64,000 nucleotides of DNA from Skermanella mucosa. Lineage in GTDB: Bacteria > Pseudomonadota > Alphaproteobacteria > Azospirillales > Azospirillaceae. The stretch lies in assembly GCF_016765655.2 (NCBI RefSeq), contig NZ_CP086106.1:2104501-2168500 (forward strand), given 5' to 3'. Numbering within the stretch: position 1 is the first letter of the stretch; each line of letters starts with the position of its first letter. The notes below the pieces were generated by a model that was given only the letters and a program-made list of their open reading frames with translations, did not search any database and was not told the origin of the DNA. Positions 1-8,055 of this stretch are shown here, one piece after another. A program made the translations under genes and the position numbers.

Positions 1-581
1 CGCAGATGGTGTTCTTCCTGGCGCTCCAGCTGCCGTTCACCGGCGGCGAGGACGGCATCCAGGCGGTGCCGCGGGGCTACCTGTTCGGGGTGATCGACCT
101 GGGCGACAACCTGGCCATGTACTACTTCGTGCTGGCGGTGTTCCTGGCCGGCTTCCTGCTGATCTACCGGACCATCCACTCGCCCTTCGGGCAGGTGCTG
201 AAGGCGATCCGGGAGAACGAGCCGCGGGCGGTGTCGCTGGGCTACAAGGTGGACCAGTACAAGCTGGCGGCCTTCGTGATGTCGGCGGCGCTGGCCGGCC
301 TCGCCGGCGGGACCAAGGCGATCGTGTTCCAGTTGGCGTCGCTGACCGACATCACGTGGCAGATGTCGGGCGAGGTGGTGCTGATGACGCTGCTGGGCGG
401 GCTGGGCACCATCTTCGGCCCGGTGGTCGGCGCCTTCCTGGTGGTCACCCTGCAGAACTACCTGGCCGGCACGCAGCTCCCGGTGACGGTGGTGACCGGC
501 GTCATCTTCGTCGTCTGCGTCCTGCTGTTCCGCCGCGGCATCGTCGGCGAGATCGGAGCCTTGCTCAAGGGCAGGGCGTGA
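1..581 (+). CDS. livM: Branched-chain amino acid ABC transporter permease LivM (5' partial)
   Basis: Inner-membrane permease subunit of a LivFGHMJ/K-type importer for branched-chain amino acids or amides. Only the C-terminal part is present; the open frame (codons from base 3) runs off the window edge. What remains shows alternating hydrophobic segments and the LivM-type cytoplasmic loop with AIRENEPRA at about residues 65-73, followed by the glycine-rich segment LLGGLGTIFGPVVGAF near residues 130-145. Family members are about 300-420 aa, so roughly half is missing. The partner permease and ATPases would be expected just upstream, outside the window. A clear intrinsic terminator follows the stop, so this is the last gene of its transcript. 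Function is by family; the exact substrate cannot be read from the sequence. Confidence 0.85.
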   Translation, partial: QMVFFLALQLPFTGGEDGIQAVPRGYLFGVIDLGDNLAMYYFVLAVFLAGFLLIYRTIHSPFGQVLKAIRENEPRAVSLGYKVDQYKLAAFVMSAALAGLAGGTKAIVFQLASLTDITWQMSGEVVLMTLLGGLGTIFGPVVGAFLVVTLQNYLAGTQLPVTVVTGVIFVVCVLLFRRGIVGEIGALLKGRA

Positions 582-603
582 CTCTTCACCGGTTATGGCC
601 ATG

Positions 604-634
604 GACGGCGGCTTTGGCCGCCGTCTTTGTTTTT
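604..634 (+). terminator. Intrinsic terminator after livM
   Basis: GACGGCGG (604-611) pairs with CCGCCGTC (618-625) across a 6-nt loop and is followed by TTTGTTTTT. It lies 23 bases after the permease stop and reads on the + strand. Confidence 0.85.
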
Positions 635-955
635 ATGGTCGTGTAATCAAGGGTTTGTTGTTCGTCACGACAAGCCCGCGACAAGACCACGCGAGGTTTT
701 GTCCAGAATGGGCAGCTTCCACCTCTATCCAAAGGGCAGTTGCATTACGCCGATGTGACGACCAGATGCTTGGGTGCGCCGCACCTAAGATAAATATTAA
801 ATGCTGAATTTAACGACCTCACAGAAGTTTCATCCAAAATTACTTTGCTGCACCCGCGATATCGTGATATAGCGGCGCAACAAGCACAGTTAATAAAACG
901 TTAACTCGCCGTCCGGCTCTGGTTCGGACGCGAAGCGATACCTGAGGAGTAGACG
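635..955. other. Intergenic leader upstream of the phasin gene
   Basis: No convincing gene. The stretch is AT-richer than its surroundings and should hold the phasin promoter. A short hairpin, GTCCG/CGGAC (911-929), sits in the leader just before the ribosome binding site GAGGAG (944-949). A TGCTGCA at 846-852 resembles the TGC-rich half-sites bound by PhaR-type PHA regulators, but one half-site is too little to call an operator. Confidence 0.4.
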
Positions 956-1624
956 ATGGCGACCGATAAGGACACCACCACTCGCACCGCCAAGGACGCT
1001 GGTGAGGAAACGGTGAAGACCACCCGTGCCGCCGCCGCGGAAGCCGCGGAGACCGGCAAGAAGGTTTCCCGCGAAGCTGCCGACACCGCCGAAAAGGGCG
1101 CGGAAGTCGCTCGGAAGACCGCCGAGCAGGGTGCCGAGACCGCGAAGCGCGGCATGGAAGCCGGCAGCGACGTCGCCGAGAAGGCCACGCAGACGGTTGC
1201 CCATGTCGCTGAGGACACCGCCGGTGCCGCCCGCCAGCTGACCGAGCAGTCGAACCAGCAGTTCGGCCGCGTCTTCAGCATGCAGGCCAAGGCTTCCGAA
1301 GAAGTCACCAAGCGGACCCAGCAGAACCTGGAAGTCATGATGCAGGCCGGCTCGGTCCTGGCCGACGGCTTCCAGTCGGTGATGCGCGAGTGGGTGAACT
1401 ACACCCAGAGCGCGATGCAGCGCAACATCGACGGCGTGAACACCATCATGCGCGCCCGCACCGTGCAGGATCTGCTCGCAGCCCAGAGCGATCTCGTCAA
1501 CGCCGAAGTCGAGCTTCTGCTGAACAGCAGCGTCAAGATCTCCGAAGTGACCGCCCGCGTCGCCAACGACGCCGCCCAGCGGATCAATGGGCAGGTCAAG
1601 CAGCAGGCCCGCAAGACCGCCTGA
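956..1624 (+). CDS. Phasin family protein (PHA granule-associated)
   Basis: Phasins coat polyhydroxyalkanoate granules in the cytoplasm and limit their size and coalescence. The 222-aa protein starts at an ATG 6 bases after GAGGAG. Residues 1-85 are rich in Ala, Lys, Glu and Thr with heptad-like repeats (AEKGAEVARKTAEQGAETAK), as in many alphaproteobacterial phasins. Residues about 90-200 form the amphipathic helical core of the Phasin_2 type, including NQQFGRVFSMQAKASEEV and a conserved-looking MREWVNYTQ segment. No signal peptide or membrane helix is present. It stands alone between two terminators, so it is probably monocistronic and abundantly expressed. No PHA synthase or depolymerase gene is in the window. 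Family assignment is strong; granule binding is inferred from the family. Confidence 0.85.
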   Translation: MATDKDTTTRTAKDAGEETVKTTRAAAAEAAETGKKVSREAADTAEKGAEVARKTAEQGAETAKRGMEAGSDVAEKATQTVAHVAEDTAGAARQLTEQSNQQFGRVFSMQAKASEEVTKRTQQNLEVMMQAGSVLADGFQSVMREWVNYTQSAMQRNIDGVNTIMRARTVQDLLAAQSDLVNAEVELLLNSSVKISEVTARVANDAAQRINGQVKQQARKTA

Positions 1625-1652
1625 TCCGGTTCCAACGACCGATCTTCGAGAG

Positions 1653-1685
1653 CGCCGCGGTCCCGACAAGGGGCCGCGGCGTTTT
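1653..1685 (+). terminator. Intrinsic terminator after phasin gene
   Basis: CGCCGCGGTCCC pairs with GGGGCCGCGGCG (one mismatch) around GACAA, followed by TTTT. It lies 29 bases after the phasin stop and before the convergent rlmJ gene. Confidence 0.8.
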
Positions 1686-1704
1686 CGTTATCCGGAGACC
1701 GGCC

Positions 1705-2547
1705 TTACTCGGGGACCAGCCACTCGACCCTGGTGCCGCCGGCCTCCGCCCCCAGGGCCTTGTGAAGGGCGGGGAGCACCGTTTCCAGCGCCGTGTCCAG
1801 CTGCCAGGGGGGATTGACGACGATCATGCCGCATCCGTTCAGGCGTTTGTGGGTATCCTCCTCGTGGACGGTCAGTTCCGCGGCCAGGATCTTCCGGATG
1901 CCGGTCCGTTCGAGCGACTCCTGGAAGCGCCAGACCGCCGGCCGCTCCTTGATCGGATACCACAGGGCATAGATCCCGGTCGGCCACCGCCCATGGCCGA
2001 GCGCCAGCGCCGCGACCATCCTCTCGAACTCGTCCGGCGTCTCGAATGGCGGGTCGATCAGCACCATGCCGCGCCGCTCCTTCAGCGGCAGGTGGGCCTT
2101 CAGGGCATGGTAGCCGTCCATATGCTGGACGGAGGTGTTGCGGTCGCGCGCGAATTCCTGCCGCAGGGTCTCGACGTCCTCCGGATGCAGTTCGGCCAGC
2201 AGCAGGCGGTCGGAGGGCCGCATCAGCATCCGCGCCAGCCGCGGCGAGCCGGGATACCAGCGCAGCGGTTCGCCGGCCTCGTTGAGGTCGCGGATAGCGT
2301 CCAGGTAGGGCGCCAGCTCGTCGGGAAGCCCGTCCGCGCCAGCCATGATCCTGGAGATCCCGCCGAGGTGCTCCCCGGTCCGGATCGCCTGGGTCGAGCC
2401 GAGATCGTAGCGGCCGATGCCGGCATGGGTGTCCAGGACGCCATAGGGCGCCGGCTTGAGTCCGAGCCGGCTCAGGATCATGGCGACGACGGCATGCTTC
2501 ATGACATCGGTGAAGCTGCCGGCATGGTAGATGTGGCGGTAGTTCAT
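1705..2547 (-). CDS. rlmJ: 23S rRNA (adenine-2030-N6)-methyltransferase RlmJ
   Basis: SAM-dependent N6-methylation of A2030 in 23S rRNA. The protein is 280 aa from the ATG at 2547, the same length as E. coli RlmJ. I chose this start over one 11 codons upstream because homologs begin with the MNYRH...HAG motif (here MNYRHIYHAGSFTDVMKH). LDTHAGIGRYDL at about 38-49 is the SAM-binding region, VLIDPPFE is the catalytic (N/D)PP(F/Y) motif of N6-adenine methyltransferases, and the C-terminal MIVVNPPWQLD segment is also typical. Convergent with the phasin gene and separate from the lytic transglycosylase gene upstream. The assignment is firm. Confidence 0.95.
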   Translation of the reverse strand: MNYRHIYHAGSFTDVMKHAVVAMILSRLGLKPAPYGVLDTHAGIGRYDLGSTQAIRTGEHLGGISRIMAGADGLPDELAPYLDAIRDLNEAGEPLRWYPGSPRLARMLMRPSDRLLLAELHPEDVETLRQEFARDRNTSVQHMDGYHALKAHLPLKERRGMVLIDPPFETPDEFERMVAALALGHGRWPTGIYALWYPIKERPAVWRFQESLERTGIRKILAAELTVHEEDTHKRLNGCGMIVVNPPWQLDTALETVLPALHKALGAEAGGTRVEWLVPE

Positions 2548-2625
2548 GGCCGGATCATGTAGCGCCTGAACCCGCGCCAAACCAGCCCCGCGGCGGAGAC
2601 CACCGCCAAGCTGGGCGATTGCCGG

Positions 2626-3276
2626 TCAGCCCTGGGCCGCGACCTGGGAGCGGCGGAAGGCCCTGCGGGTATCCGGAGCGATCGCGGGGTCGCCCTGGCG
2701 GGCGCACCGGGCGCCTTCCAGAAGGGCGGCGCTGTTCAGGTCCAGGCTTTCCAGGTGCTGGTGGATCTTGCAGGTATAGTCCCGCTGCTGGGAGCGGCTG
2801 CCGCCGTTATAGCGGGCCACCGCGACGTTCCAGCTGCCGGAGTCGGCCCGAAGGCGCTTCAGGTAGCGGGCGGCGTACCAGACATTGGCGGACGGGTCCA
2901 GGATGCGCTCGACCGGGCGGAAGTTGGCCCGGTGATGCTGGACGGAGAGCTGCATGCATCCGACCGTCGCATTCGGCCGGACGCGGCCCTGGCTGTCCAG
3001 CAGATGGCTCCGGGCCTCGTCAGCCGTCTCCGAATAGATCGCCTTGCCGTTGATGTTCATCGCGAAGGGCTGGGGGCGGCCATCCTGGCCGCTTTCCACC
3101 AGCGCGATGGACAACAGAAGGCCGCGGGGGATGCCGAGTTCCTGCTCGGCTTCGAGGACATGTTCGGTGCAACTTGCCGCTTGCGCAGATCCGACGGGGG
3201 TGAAGCCAAGTCCGATCGCCGTCAAGGCGAAGAGACCCATGCACCGGATGCTTGATCGCCGGCCAAGTGCCCGCAT
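2626..3276 (-). CDS. Lytic transglycosylase SLT-domain protein, secreted
   Basis: Predicted periplasmic lytic transglycosylase that cleaves the MurNAc-GlcNAc bond of peptidoglycan. The 216-aa protein starts at the ATG at 3276, preceded by a GGGGG purine tract. Residues 1-34 form a signal peptide (Arg-rich start, hydrophobic GLFALTAIGLG, AQA cleavage region). The SLT fold follows: SIALVESGQ carries the probable catalytic Glu61, GCMQLS is the usual G-x-MQ motif, and ARYNGG is the third conserved block. The open frame extends far upstream, but that part has no signal sequence at its start and is low-complexity, so I reject it. Possible roles are envelope remodelling or assembly of a trans-envelope machine; the context does not say which. 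Confidence 0.85.
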   Translation of the reverse strand: MRALGRRSSIRCMGLFALTAIGLGFTPVGSAQAASCTEHVLEAEQELGIPRGLLLSIALVESGQDGRPQPFAMNINGKAIYSETADEARSHLLDSQGRVRPNATVGCMQLSVQHHRANFRPVERILDPSANVWYAARYLKRLRADSGSWNVAVARYNGGSRSQQRDYTCKIHQHLESLDLNSAALLEGARCARQGDPAIAPDTRRAFRRSQVAAQG

Positions 3277-3607
3277 TGCTCTGATCCCCCTTGTCGCACC
3301 AGCTTGCGCGCTGGCACCGTGCGCACGCACGGATTTAACCACCGGCCGCCGATACCGGTACGGCGACCGCCTCCTCGCTTGAGTTCCAGATGCCACACCC
3401 GGCATCCGTAAGGATGTTTCCCAGATATTCTTCCGACCGTCAACTCCTATGTAACTCGAACCCGTTACACGGGAGAAACCGATCAGCTTCTTTTGAAGAC
3501 GGTATCGACCAAAATAGAGGTAATGAAAAACCAATATTGACCCTTCGGTCGGCATCTGCCATATCCCTTTGGCTATATGGCGGCAGCCTTTCACAGGTCC
3601 CTCAATC
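3277..3607. other. Intergenic region between divergent transglycosylase and TPR-methyltransferase genes
   Basis: No gene supported. It should contain the leftward promoter of the transglycosylase gene and a rightward promoter at 3537-3565 (listed separately). No strong hairpins were seen. Confidence 0.4.
3537..3565 (+). promoter_or_regulatory. Possible sigma-70 promoter of the TPR-methyltransferase gene
   Basis: TTGACC (3537-3542), a 17-base spacer and CATATC (3560-3565). Transcription would begin near 3572, after the ATG at 3569, which favours the downstream TTG start at 3608. The -10 match is weak. Confidence 0.35.
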
Positions 3608-4969
3608 TTGACTGATCAGCTTCTCCGGCCGGCGGATGGCGATACGGCCGACCTCGCCGATCCCGCAATTCCCTTGAATCCCGCCGAGTTCGCCCTTGTA
3701 TCGGGCTATGCCCTGCGCGACGCCGGCGACAATGCCGCCGCCGAAGCGGCCTTCCGGCAAGCCGTCGAGGCTGATCCCGGGTGCGGTGAAGCATCGGGTG
3801 CCTTGGCACAACTTCTGGCTGATGGCGAGCACTGGGAAGAGGCCGCGGACGGGTTCCGCGTCGCCTTGTCGCAGGAGCCCTGGCGGATGGAATGGCGGAC
3901 CGGTCTGTCCGACATGCTGGTCCGGTGCGGCAAAGCGGGGGAAGCCATCGTCCTGTGGCAGGACCTGCTGGAGCGACGGCCCGACAGCGCCTCCGGACAC
4001 CGCGCCCTGGCCCGGCTCCGGATCGGTGCGGGGCAGCCGCTGGAAGCGATCGATCATTTCCGGGAAGCGCTCTTCCTGGATGCCGGAGACATCGAGACCG
4101 CAGTCGAACTGGCGGACGCCCTGGTGACGTCCGGCGACCCGCTGGCCGCGGTGGAGACCCTTCAGCCCGTCCTGCGCCGGCGGCACGACCACGCGGCCGG
4201 CCAGTTCGTGCTGGGCCGCGCCTGGCTGGAGTTGGGCGAGCGCTCGAAGGCGCTGGGGGCGCTCCGGGCCTGCCTTGACGCCGCTCCCGCCGATTCCCAC
4301 GGCGCCGAGGCCCTGATCCGCCGGATCGAAGGCGATGCGACCGAAACCATGTCGCAGGCCTATGTCCGCGCCCTGTTCGACCGATATGCCGAGCGGTTCG
4401 ACGAGGATCTGACCATCCGCCTGAAGTACCAGGCGCCCCAGACCCTGCGGGCGGCGGTCGACCAGGTGCTCGGCGCGGGTGCCGCCGGCCTCCGCGTGCT
4501 GGATGTCGGATGCGGCACGGGGCTGGCCGGCGTCGCCTTCCGACCGCTGGCCGCGCGGCTGCACGGGTCCGACCTGGCGCCCCGCATGGTGAAGAAGGCG
4601 GCCAGCCGCGGCGTCTACGACGACCTGGAGGTCGGAGAGATGACCGCGGTGATGGCGCGGAACCCGGGAGCCTGGGATCTCGTCGTCGCGGCCGACGTGC
4701 TCGTCTATGTGGGCGACCTCGCGGAGGTCATGGCCGCCGCCGCCCTGGCCCTGAAGCCCGGCGGCCTGTTCTGCGCGACGACGGAGCGCTGCGACGGAGA
4801 CGGCTTCGCGCTCGGCCCGGCGCGCCGCTTCGCCCACAGTCCGGCCTATGTCCGCCGCATGGCCGCCGAGGCGGGCCTGGAGATGGTCGTGCTGGAGGAG
4901 GCGGTGCCGCGCTGGGAGAAGGGCCAGCCGGTCCCCGGCCTCGCGATGGTCGCCCGGTTGCCGGCCTAG
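3608..4969 (+). CDS. TPR repeat-containing class I SAM methyltransferase
   Basis: Two-part cytoplasmic protein of about 453 aa. Residues about 20-235 are tandem TPR-like helices (repeated A-x-x-ALAxLL and ALGRAWLELG patterns). Residues about 240-450 are a class I methyltransferase with the glycine-rich SAM motif VLDVGCGTGLAG, the acidic HGSDLAPRMV strand and the DLVVAADVLVYVGDL motif IV region. It resembles the predicted TPR-methyltransferases of COG4976; the substrate is unknown. The start is uncertain: TTG at 3608 (chosen because a promoter-like element would start transcription near 3572) or ATG at 3569, which adds 13 residues. Neither has a strong ribosome binding site. The 3' end overlaps the convergent phosphatase gene by 4 bases. 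Confidence 0.75.
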   Translation: MTDQLLRPADGDTADLADPAIPLNPAEFALVSGYALRDAGDNAAAEAAFRQAVEADPGCGEASGALAQLLADGEHWEEAADGFRVALSQEPWRMEWRTGLSDMLVRCGKAGEAIVLWQDLLERRPDSASGHRALARLRIGAGQPLEAIDHFREALFLDAGDIETAVELADALVTSGDPLAAVETLQPVLRRRHDHAAGQFVLGRAWLELGERSKALGALRACLDAAPADSHGAEALIRRIEGDATETMSQAYVRALFDRYAERFDEDLTIRLKYQAPQTLRAAVDQVLGAGAAGLRVLDVGCGTGLAGVAFRPLAARLHGSDLAPRMVKKAASRGVYDDLEVGEMTAVMARNPGAWDLVVAADVLVYVGDLAEVMAAAALALKPGGLFCATTERCDGDGFALGPARRFAHSPAYVRRMAAEAGLEMVVLEEAVPRWEKGQPVPGLAMVARLPA

Positions 4970-6444
4970 ACGACCCGCATCAGCGGTTCCTTCTCGCCCT
5001 CGACCTGCCAATGGGCATTCAGGCGTCCGGCCTCGTCGAAGTGGAGGGCCAGCCAGTTCCGCGCCCTGATGTAGCGGCGGCCGGTCTCGGGAAAGGGCAC
5101 CATCTCCAGCGTCGTGCCGTCGGCGATGGTCTCCGTCCCGCGGCTGAGCCGTTCCAGGATTTCCGCATACATCCGGGACGGCGCGGGATGGACGATCCCG
5201 GAGGAGGTCAGCTGCCACAGGTCGAAGCCGGGGCCGTGGATCACCCCGCAGGCTCCCAGATGTATTTCACCGGAGACCACGGTGATCCGCATGTTCCGGG
5301 CTCTCGCCACGTCCCCCAGCAGGCGGACGAGACGGATATACTCCTTCTCGTGGACATAGCTGCGCCACTGGTCGCGCAGGTCGTCCTCCATCGAGGCCTG
5401 CGCCGGCAGGAAGTTGATCAGCTTCTCGACGGCGTGCAGGTTCGCGAAGATCATCGGCACGCTCGACATCAGGAGCAGGTGGCTGCATCCGTCGAACCGG
5501 TCCAGCCAGCCGGGCAGGGCATCCCAGGTCGCCTCGGACATCACGCGCGCCTGGGTCCGTTCGGTCCGCAGGTCCGGCGCGAAGATCCCCAGGTCGCCGA
5601 TGCGGAACCCCTGGGTGAAGGTGCCCAGTTCGCCGCCCCACACGCAGTCCGGCGGGTCTTCGGGGGCGCAGCCGACCTGGAACAGGGCGAAGCTTCGGCG
5701 CGCGGCCTCGTAGACTCCCTGGAACACGGGACAGGTCCGCCGGTCGTCGGGATGGGATCCCCAGCCGTCGAAGATGTCGTGGTCGTCCCACATCATGACC
5801 GACGGGACGGTGGACAGAAGGGCGGCCGCTTCGGCCTGGCTCCACTGGCGGCAATAGAGGTCGAAATAGAAATTTCCGGCCTCCTCCGACATGGCGGACG
5901 TGAACGGGGCCGACAATTGCTCGCGCGACGGAAGGGAACTCCACTGCCGCAGGGCGGGGCAGTCGTCCCAGACCGCGTCGGCGTAGAGCTGGTCGCCGCC
6001 GTGCAGGAGCAGGTGGAAGGGACGGGCGCGATGCTGGGCGTTCAGGTGTCCCCAGCGCGCGTTGCGCGGCAGGTCCTGCTGGCTGAACACCGATTCGTCC
6101 TCGGTCCCGTTGCAGGCGGTGTAGGCGATCCGCGGCTTGCCGGACAGGCCGGGAACCGTCATGTACCAGCGGTCGCCGCCGCGGAAGCCATAACCGACGC
6201 GGGTGTCGTCCGCTGTGCGCGGGACCGCGAATTCCCAACGCCAGACATGGCGCTGGCCAAGCGATGCGACGTGGCGGGGCGGCACCGGAAGCATCACGCC
6301 GTCGACCGCCATGTCCGGCGGTTCGGCCGCGCCGGTCAGGACGAAAAGGGCGGAAACCCGCCAACGCTCGCCCTGCAGGCCCCGGAAATGCAGGACGGGT
6401 CCGATCAGTTCTCGACGTTCTTTCTTCTTCGGCGGCAACGGCAT
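4966..6444 (-). CDS. PhoD-like alkaline phosphatase / phosphodiesterase family protein
   Basis: Metallophosphoesterase of the PhoD family, which hydrolyses phosphomonoesters or diesters. The 492-aa protein has an N-terminal beta-rich domain (about 1-110) and a PhoD-like catalytic domain with HGGDQLYADAVW and MMWDDHDIFDGWG, the metal-binding and catalytic signatures, plus VVSGEIHLGA towards the C-terminus. Unlike classical PhoD there is no Tat or Sec signal, so the protein is probably cytoplasmic, as in several alphaproteobacterial relatives. A GGAAC-N16-CGTT element lies 44 bases upstream of the ATG, suggesting stress-sigma rather than PhoB control; I found no Pho box here. It overlaps convergently with the TPR-methyltransferase gene. 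Family call is strong; substrate unknown. Confidence 0.85.
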   Translation of the reverse strand: MPLPPKKKERRELIGPVLHFRGLQGERWRVSALFVLTGAAEPPDMAVDGVMLPVPPRHVASLGQRHVWRWEFAVPRTADDTRVGYGFRGGDRWYMTVPGLSGKPRIAYTACNGTEDESVFSQQDLPRNARWGHLNAQHRARPFHLLLHGGDQLYADAVWDDCPALRQWSSLPSREQLSAPFTSAMSEEAGNFYFDLYCRQWSQAEAAALLSTVPSVMMWDDHDIFDGWGSHPDDRRTCPVFQGVYEAARRSFALFQVGCAPEDPPDCVWGGELGTFTQGFRIGDLGIFAPDLRTERTQARVMSEATWDALPGWLDRFDGCSHLLLMSSVPMIFANLHAVEKLINFLPAQASMEDDLRDQWRSYVHEKEYIRLVRLLGDVARARNMRITVVSGEIHLGACGVIHGPGFDLWQLTSSGIVHPAPSRMYAEILERLSRGTETIADGTTLEMVPFPETGRRYIRARNWLALHFDEAGRLNAHWQVEGEKEPLMRVV

Positions 6445-6487
6445 TCAAAGGCGCCCGATTATCCTGGAAGTTCGACCGAGGAACATG

Positions 6488-6512
6488 AACGCCCCGTCCC
6501 GATCTGGGTTCC
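6488..6512 (-). promoter_or_regulatory. EcfG-type promoter upstream of the PhoD-like gene
   Basis: On the - strand GGAAC (6512-6508), a 16-base spacer and CGTT (6491-6488), an exact match to the alphaproteobacterial general-stress (EcfG) consensus GGAAC-N16/17-CGTT. Predicted start of transcription is near 6480, leaving a leader of about 36 bases before the ATG at 6444. Confidence 0.75.
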
Positions 6513-6556
6513 TTTTGCGCCTTGAAGATTTGAACCGGATCACCGGGACCGGCGGG

Positions 6557-6790
6557 TCAGGTTCCTTCCGACCTGCGCCGGCGGAGAATATCGAGCATAC
6601 GCTCGGGTACCGGTTCATTGAGAACGCCGTCATAGATCCGGTGAAGCTCCTGAACGTGCTGGCGATACTGCTGGAGCAGGGCGGCGGCTTCGATGTCGGT
6701 CTTGATCACCAACTCCACCTCCCGTTTCTCCTCGTCGCTCAGCGCGCCATCAAGATAGGCATTGATATCGCTCATGGTCAGTCGCTTCAT
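6557..6790 (-). CDS. Short anti-sigma factor (no zinc finger, no membrane segment)
   Basis: A 77-aa acidic and basic mixed protein starting at the ATG at 6790 (GGGATG 9 bases upstream); an internal ATG at 6775 would begin MSDINAYLDG. The first 45 residues match the N-terminal sigma-binding helix seen in many anti-sigma factors (DINAYLDGALSDEEKREVE). No HxxxCxxC zinc motif and no membrane helix are present. The tail RIYDGVLNEPVPERMLDIL (residues 51-69) resembles the EPVP segment shared by NepR and by some ECF anti-sigma factors. The ECF sigma gene lies 331 bases upstream on the same strand, so the pair probably forms a sigma/anti-sigma module. It could be a stripped anti-sigma or a NepR-like protein. 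Confidence 0.7.
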   Translation of the reverse strand: MKRLTMSDINAYLDGALSDEEKREVELVIKTDIEAAALLQQYRQHVQELHRIYDGVLNEPVPERMLDILRRRRSEGT

Positions 6791-7121
6791 TGGTATGCAT
6801 CCCGGCGCTACTAGGGGCGGTTCACCCCGCAACGGGAAAAACCGAAGCAGGCGGTCTCCTGATGGACTATGAGCACTATCGAGGCCGTCAAGCACTTCCA
6901 TGCCATTTACGCTAAACCACCCGGTATCCGCAATGGCGTTCGCGGACCGCGACCTCCCGGTATGCATGAAGAAGCGGCTGAACCGGCTACAATCGTGGCG
7001 TCGGGACCTAAACAAATTTCCCCTCTCCTTGTTCCGGCGGGAGATGCCCGGAGAAGTCCTGTTCCGGGCACTCCCGTCCGGCGTTCGGCAGGAGCCGCAG
7101 CGCGTGCGGGCAGCCTCCCCG
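6791..7121. other. Spacer between ECF sigma and anti-sigma genes
   Basis: No gene supported on either strand. On the - strand GGAAC (7035-7031), a 16-base spacer and TGTT (7014-7011) is a one-mismatch version of the EcfG promoter and could give the anti-sigma gene its own start. The spacer is long for a sigma/anti-sigma operon, which usually overlaps or nearly overlaps. Confidence 0.35.
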
Positions 7122-7595
7122 TCAGGCTGCCATAAGGGTGTTCAGCCGCTCGCGCGCCCGGCACAGGCGAGACCGGATCGTGCCGATGGAGACGTTCAGC
7201 TTCTCCGCCGCTTCCTGGTAGGGACGGCCCTCGATCGCGACAAGCCGCACGACCTTCCGCTGGCACGGCGTCAGGCTGTCGAAGGCGCGGTCGACGTCGC
7301 GGAACACCAGGCGGGAGAGCTGGGACGGCTCGACCGACATGGCATGGTCCCACAGCTCGACCTTGGTGACGTGCTTGTCGCGCTGCAGGTTGTTGAAGTG
7401 AAGGTTCTTCAGCATGGTCGTCAGCCATGCCTGCATATTGGTACCGGGTTCGAAGCGATGGGACCGCGACAGGGCGCGCGCCAGACAATCCTGGGTCAGG
7501 TCTTCGGCGCTCGAAGCGTCGCGGGTCAGCTTACAGGCATAGCGCTGCAGGTTGGGAATGCAGTTGACTAGTTCCATGTCGAACGAGTAAGCCAT
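7122..7595 (-). CDS. ECF RNA polymerase sigma factor (sigma-70 family)
   Basis: A 157-aa ECF sigma factor. Region 2 covers about residues 8-75 (RYACKLTRDASSAEDLTQDCLARAL, then TNMQAWLTTMLKN), and region 4 about 100-155 (LTPCQRKVVRLVAIEGRPYQ, then an HTH with VSIGTIRSRLCRARERL). No extra domains. The ATG at 7595 has GGAG at a good distance; the open frame continues upstream only from a TTG and codes for no recognisable domain, so I exclude it. A GGAAC-N16-CGTT promoter lies about 380 bases upstream, consistent with autoregulation by an EcfG-like sigma. A short anti-sigma gene follows. NepR and PhyR, the usual EcfG partners, are not in the window, so identity as EcfG itself is unproven. Confidence 0.85.
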   Translation of the reverse strand: MAYSFDMELVNCIPNLQRYACKLTRDASSAEDLTQDCLARALSRSHRFEPGTNMQAWLTTMLKNLHFNNLQRDKHVTKVELWDHAMSVEPSQLSRLVFRDVDRAFDSLTPCQRKVVRLVAIEGRPYQEAAEKLNVSIGTIRSRLCRARERLNTLMAA

Positions 7596-8055
7596 AGTAC
7601 GCTCCAATGGTCTCTGTTCTGGGAGGGCGGCCCCGGGGTCTGGTGCTGCGCCCTCGAGCGGTCGGGAGTGGGTTTGGTCCTTGGCGGTCCGGACTGGCAG
7701 GTCCTGGAGCGCCCGGTGCCTCACCGGGTCTTGGTCGGCGGAGGTGAGCTTGTCCCGCGGTGCGGGCAAAGCTTCGCCCTGGAGTGCCGGTGGCAGCCGG
7801 CCCTCCCCGGATCCGGCGCAGATATCGGCGCCTTGGCGGACCCGGTCCTTCAACTTTACTTCATGAGCGGTCCATGCTGGTCACGGTCGGCTTGTCGATC
7901 CCTCGGCGCTGCGGAGCATGCCCGGTGGCTCCAGTTCCTGGCGCCGGCCCGGTTGCTCCGGTGTTGGTGCGATTTCAACGTGGGCCGTTTGCGAATGTTC
8001 CAACCGAGCCGAGCAAAGAAATTATAAGGGGAAGTGCAAATAAGCGGTATATCGA
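7596..8055. other. Long leader region upstream of the ECF sigma gene
   Basis: 460 bases without a supported gene, between the ECF start and the end of the RimK-like gene. It contains the EcfG-type promoter at 7977-8001 and a GC-rich leader with small hairpins, for example CCCGGTG/CACCGGG near 7710. A three-codon ATG-AAG-TAA occurs on the - strand at 7863. No other coding signal was seen. Confidence 0.4.
7977..8001 (-). promoter_or_regulatory. EcfG-type promoter upstream of the ECF sigma gene
   Basis: On the - strand GGAAC (8001-7997), 16 bases, CGTT (7980-7977): exact consensus for the alphaproteobacterial general stress sigma. It points to the ECF gene, whose ATG is at 7595, implying a leader of about 375 bases unless another promoter is used. 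Confidence 0.7.

Noticed and set aside
846-852. TGCTGCA as a PhaR site for the phasin gene
   Set aside because: Only one half-site; no paired GCAG at the expected distance.
7596-7853. N-terminal extension of the ECF sigma protein
   Set aside because: It would start at a TTG, has no recognisable domain, and the ATG at 7595 has a good ribosome binding site.
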